Positions 7,122-8,992 of a stretch of DNA of 8,992 bases are shown piece by piece (position 1 is the stretch's first letter; the number at the start of each line of letters is the position of its first letter). The stretch comes from Nitrospirota bacterium (GTDB lineage: Bacteria; Nitrospirota; Nitrospiria; Nitrospirales; NS-4): contig VBOF01000249.1 of assembly GCA_005877855.1 (NCBI GenBank), positions 1 to 8,992 of the forward strand, read 5' to 3'. Position numbers and translations under genes: made by a program. Under the pieces are notes generated by a model. That model saw only the letters and a list, made by a program, of their open reading frames with translations. It did no database searches and was not told where the DNA came from.

Positions 7122-7127
7122 TACCCG

Positions 7128-7622
7128 CTACAAAGGCTGTCTCGATCTGCCGGGTAGAGCCGGAGGCATGGGCACCGGCCCGCGTGGTCCCTCACCCGGC
7201 GTCATCGGGTCGTAGAGCCGTTCGTTCCCGTTGACGCCGTCTTCTTCCACATCAATCCACATCTCGCCCTTGCCCGGTTCGAACTCCCCGTTGCCGTCAA
7301 GGTCTACCCAGTAAAAGAGCGGATGGGCAAACGTGATGGCGACCTCATAACCGTACTGGTTGACTGACACCTTATACGTACGGCGAGCCGTCATGAAATC
7401 CGGCTTGCTTTCCTGGTCCGCCAGCTTGAAAACGCGGAAGAACATGTTGTTCCGCCAGTCGTAGTAGGCGTTCACTTCACGGCGGTCGAATTCGTCGGGC
7501 TCTGCGGGCAACGCGTACCCCGAAGGCGACAGACTGGCCCCTCCCTGCTCCGCTGATTCGAGCATCGCAGGGATGACACAGAGAAAGACCATCACGCCGA
7601 TCGCACCCAACACTCGTCGCAT
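7128..7622 (-). CDS. Exported hypothetical protein with acidic DxDGNG-type repeat
   Basis: I do not recognise this 164-residue protein. It begins MRR followed by a hydrophobic run to about residue 20 and a plausible signal peptidase I site after Ser-Ala (residues 23-24), so it is probably periplasmic or outer-surface. Cys15 lies inside the hydrophobic run and does not make a lipobox. The middle is aromatic-rich (NAYYDWRNNMFFRVFKL at 51-67), and residues 100-106 (HPLFYWV) look like beta structure. Residues 107-120 have Asp107, Asp109, Asn111, Glu113 and Glu115 spaced as in a calcium-binding loop, and an acidic Asn/Gly-rich stretch follows to 134; calcium binding is inference. The C-terminus is Pro/Gly-rich. 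ATG 7622 is the only in-frame start before an upstream stop, and its Shine-Dalgarno is poor. It is transcribed in the same direction as nuo, but a 350-base gap separates them, so a shared transcript is uncertain. Confidence 0.75.
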   Translation of the reverse strand: MRRVLGAIGVMVFLCVIPAMLESAEQGGASLSPSGYALPAEPDEFDRREVNAYYDWRNNMFFRVFKLADQESKPDFMTARRTYKVSVNQYGYEVAITFAHPLFYWVDLDGNGEFEPGKGEMWIDVEEDGVNGNERLYDPMTPGEGPRGPVPMPPALPGRSRQPL

Positions 7623-7657
7623 AGTTATACGGTAGCACCATCATAACCCCTCGTCAA

Positions 7658-7675
7658 TCAAGAGTTTTATCTTGA
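7658..7675. repeat. Inverted repeat TCAAGA-N6-TCTTGA, candidate operator
   Basis: A perfect 6-bp inverted repeat with a 6-base spacer lies between the two divergent genes. Its right arm overlaps the -35 hexamer of the plus-strand promoter (7672-7677). A dimeric regulator bound here would be placed to block that promoter. A 6-bp repeat can arise by chance, and no regulator gene is in the window. Confidence 0.35.
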
Positions 7676-7699
7676 CTTCTGTTCGATATCTGCTATGCT
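7672..7699 (+). promoter_or_regulatory. Sigma70-type promoter with extended -10 for the OmpA-family gene
   Basis: TTGACT (7672-7677) is followed after 16 bases by TATGCT (7694-7699), with TG at 7691-7692 giving an extended -10. The -35 matches 5 of 6 consensus positions and the -10 matches 4 of 6. Transcription would start near 7706, leaving a leader of about 20 bases to the ATG at 7727. This is the most convincing promoter in the window. Confidence 0.65.
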
Positions 7700-7714
7700 C
7701 CCCTTAGTGTGAAC

Positions 7715-7721
7715 TTGGAGG
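7715..7721 (+). promoter_or_regulatory. Ribosome binding site fixing the OmpA-family start at 7727
   Basis: TTGGAGG ends 5 bases before ATG 7727. An upstream in-frame GTG at 7709 has no ribosome binding site, and the Shine-Dalgarno would lie inside its coding sequence, so ATG 7727 is preferred. Confidence 0.7.
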
Positions 7722-7726
7722 CTGGC

Positions 7727-8947
7727 ATGGGAATACCACAACAGAAGCGGGCATGGGTTCAGGTCTTGGTCGTCGCATGGGGGCTGAGTCTTTCGGCAGG
7801 AGCCGTCACTCCGGCCTTCGCTGAAAACGCTCAGGCACCGCCAACTCGGGCCTTGGTAGGCGACCCAGCCATCGCCTTTCAAGGCGGGTACCTCAAGTTC
7901 TCCGAGCAAGTCTCCGGCCTGGTAGTTGGCTCGCGCGACGCCAAACAGCTCTTCGGGATGGGCGATGTCCTCTACATCCGGGTGCTGCCGGAGGCGAACG
8001 TGAAGGTCGGCGACCGGCTCACCCTCTACCGCCCCACAAGGCAAGTCTACCATCCGGTCACGCAGGCCCCATTGGGGCAGATCATGGTCATTCTGGGCAT
8101 TCTCCAAGTCACGACCGAACCCAAGGAGAACGTCGTCTCGACTCGCATCGAACACGCCTTCGACTCGATCTCTCCCGGCGATTTGGTGATGCCGTTCCAA
8201 CTCCCCCCAGAGGTGCCGGCCAAGCAGACGACCAGCGGGCCCCTCACGGGAGTGATCGTGGACTTCAAGCAGGCGCGCCAGGTCACCGCACAGTCGGAAA
8301 TCGTTTACATCGACCGGGGTGAGACGGATGGCGTCGCGCTGGGAGACCGCTTCAGCGTGATCCGTCCGGGCCGCCGGCTCTCCCTCATGACCAAGAACCC
8401 GGACGTGGTGCTCGCCGAGATCAAAGTCATCGGGCTGCAGCCACAGACCGCGACCGCCTATGTGGTGCAGAGCCGTGACGCCATCCATCGGGGAGACATC
8501 GTGAGCCGCATGCTGCCCCCATCGCCGCCAGTCAAGGAGGTGCCGAAAGCCGAGGGCGCACCGTCGGTTGTCGCCAAGGTGACGCCGCCTGAAGCGCCGG
8601 CGCCGCCTCCTTCGAAGGCCCTCGAGGACGTCTACTTCGACTTCGACAAGTGGGCGCTGACGGATCAGGCCAAGAAGACCCTCACGGCACAAGCCGAACT
8701 CCTCAAGCAGAACGCGAATGCTGCGGTTACCATCGAGGGATACGCTGACGAACGGGGAAGCACGGAGTATAACCGGATCTTAGGGGAAAAACGGGCCCTG
8801 GAAGTCCGCCGCTTCCTCACGGAGTTGGGGGTCAGCAATCCCTTCACGGTCATGAGCTTTGGAAAGGACAAGCCGTTCTGCACCGAGAAGGATGAGGCCT
8901 GCTACACGCAAAACCGCCGGGCCCGTCTCGTGGTCGCCGGCAACTGA
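7727..8947 (+). CDS. Exported OmpA/Pal-family peptidoglycan-binding protein with duplicated N-terminal domain
   Basis: This 406-residue envelope protein probably ties the outer membrane or periplasm to peptidoglycan. A signal peptide spans residues 1-32 with a clear AFA cleavage site. There is no lipobox, so it is not a Pal lipoprotein in the strict sense. Two related domains follow, about 63-157 and 173-263. Each begins with a (G/I)V-V segment, then (V/I)-x-YI, a V-x-(V/L)-GDR turn and a GD-(L/I)-V ending. A Pro/Ala-rich linker (about 264-297) leads to the OmpA C-terminal domain, which starts at VYFDFDKWAL. It holds GYADERGSTEYN with Asp341 and NRRARL with Arg397, matching the diaminopimelate-binding residues of the family. 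A cysteine pair (PFCTEKDEACY) near the end could form a disulfide. It has its own promoter and is divergent from the rest. Similar duplicated domains occur, from memory, in LysM-type envelope proteins of Deltaproteobacteria; the exact role is unknown. Confidence 0.88.
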   Translation: MGIPQQKRAWVQVLVVAWGLSLSAGAVTPAFAENAQAPPTRALVGDPAIAFQGGYLKFSEQVSGLVVGSRDAKQLFGMGDVLYIRVLPEANVKVGDRLTLYRPTRQVYHPVTQAPLGQIMVILGILQVTTEPKENVVSTRIEHAFDSISPGDLVMPFQLPPEVPAKQTTSGPLTGVIVDFKQARQVTAQSEIVYIDRGETDGVALGDRFSVIRPGRRLSLMTKNPDVVLAEIKVIGLQPQTATAYVVQSRDAIHRGDIVSRMLPPSPPVKEVPKAEGAPSVVAKVTPPEAPAPPPSKALEDVYFDFDKWALTDQAKKTLTAQAELLKQNANAAVTIEGYADERGSTEYNRILGEKRALEVRRFLTELGVSNPFTVMSFGKDKPFCTEKDEACYTQNRRARLVVAGN

Positions 8948-8972
8948 TTTGCATTTGCTTCTACCGCGATTT

Positions 8973-8992
8973 AGGATAAGGCATCCCATGTT
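8973..8992 (+). other. Possible start of a further plus-strand gene at the window edge
   Basis: AGGATAAGG (8973-8981) lies 6 bases before an ATG at 8988-8990, 40 bases after the OmpA-family stop. The spacing suits a translation start in the same operon, but only two bases of coding sequence are visible after the ATG, so nothing can be said about the product. Confidence 0.3.

Larger units (their letters stand above)
6778..7127. other. Intergenic region upstream of nuoA
   Basis: About 350 bases separate the GTG of nuoA from the stop of the next minus-strand gene. The nuoA-proximal third (about 6780-6870) is A+T-rich and holds the ribosome binding site and candidate promoter. The remaining part is GC-rich with open frames on both strands, none with homology I recognise. 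The best of these is the 77-codon minus-strand frame listed separately. I see no convincing rho-independent terminator for the gene at 7128-7622, no tRNA and no obvious riboswitch fold. Confidence 0.6.

Noticed and set aside
6881..7234. 117-codon plus-strand frame in the gap right of nuoA
   Set aside because: It runs into the antisense of the exported-protein gene, lacks a convincing ribosome binding site and shows no domain or signal.
7667..8692. 341-codon minus-strand frame opposite the OmpA-family gene
   Set aside because: It is antisense to a gene with promoter, ribosome binding site, signal peptide and OmpA domain; its own product has no recognisable feature.

Overview
The window is a GC-rich bacterial chromosome segment dominated by a minus-strand operon for respiratory complex I. 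Reading along the minus strand (right to left) the order is nuoA, nuoB, nuoC, nuoD, nuoG, nuoI, nuoJ, nuoK. nuoK runs off the left edge. The genes are packed with gaps of 2-18 bases or short overlaps, so they are almost certainly one transcript. It starts in the gap right of nuoA, behind a candidate promoter and a strong AAGGAGG ribosome binding site with a GTG start.

Three canonical genes are missing from their usual places. nuoE and nuoF (the NADH-oxidising module) are absent between nuoD and nuoG. nuoH (membrane subunit at the quinone site) is absent between nuoG and nuoI. NuoG is also not of the E. coli type. It resembles a formate dehydrogenase alpha subunit, with an N-terminal [2Fe-2S] domain, a His-Cys3 cluster, two complete CxxCxxCxxxC motifs and a full molybdopterin-oxidoreductase body. 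Yet the positions matching formate dehydrogenase active-site Lys, Sec/Cys and Arg are Arg, Gly and Pro. The likeliest reading is a complex I whose input arm passes electrons between the quinone pool and a carrier other than NADH, perhaps ferredoxin, without formate chemistry.

Right of the operon lies a gap of about 350 bases (6778-7127). It holds the nuo leader and candidate promoter, and a doubtful 77-residue reading frame. Next is a minus-strand gene for a small exported protein of unknown function (7128-7622). A short intergenic region with a convincing plus-strand promoter and a 6-bp inverted repeat separates it from a divergent plus-strand gene (7727-8947). That gene encodes an exported OmpA/Pal-type peptidoglycan-binding protein with two copies of a ~90-residue domain ahead of the OmpA domain. 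A ribosome binding site and ATG for a possible next gene lie at the right edge.

Organism: the OmpA/Pal protein with its exported signal indicates a Gram-negative cell envelope. The EF-less complex I with a formate-dehydrogenase-like NuoG, plus the high GC, suggests Nitrospirota (Nitrospira-like). This is inference from gene content and memory of that group; no marker gene in the window proves it. I found no tRNA, rRNA, CRISPR array or mobile element.
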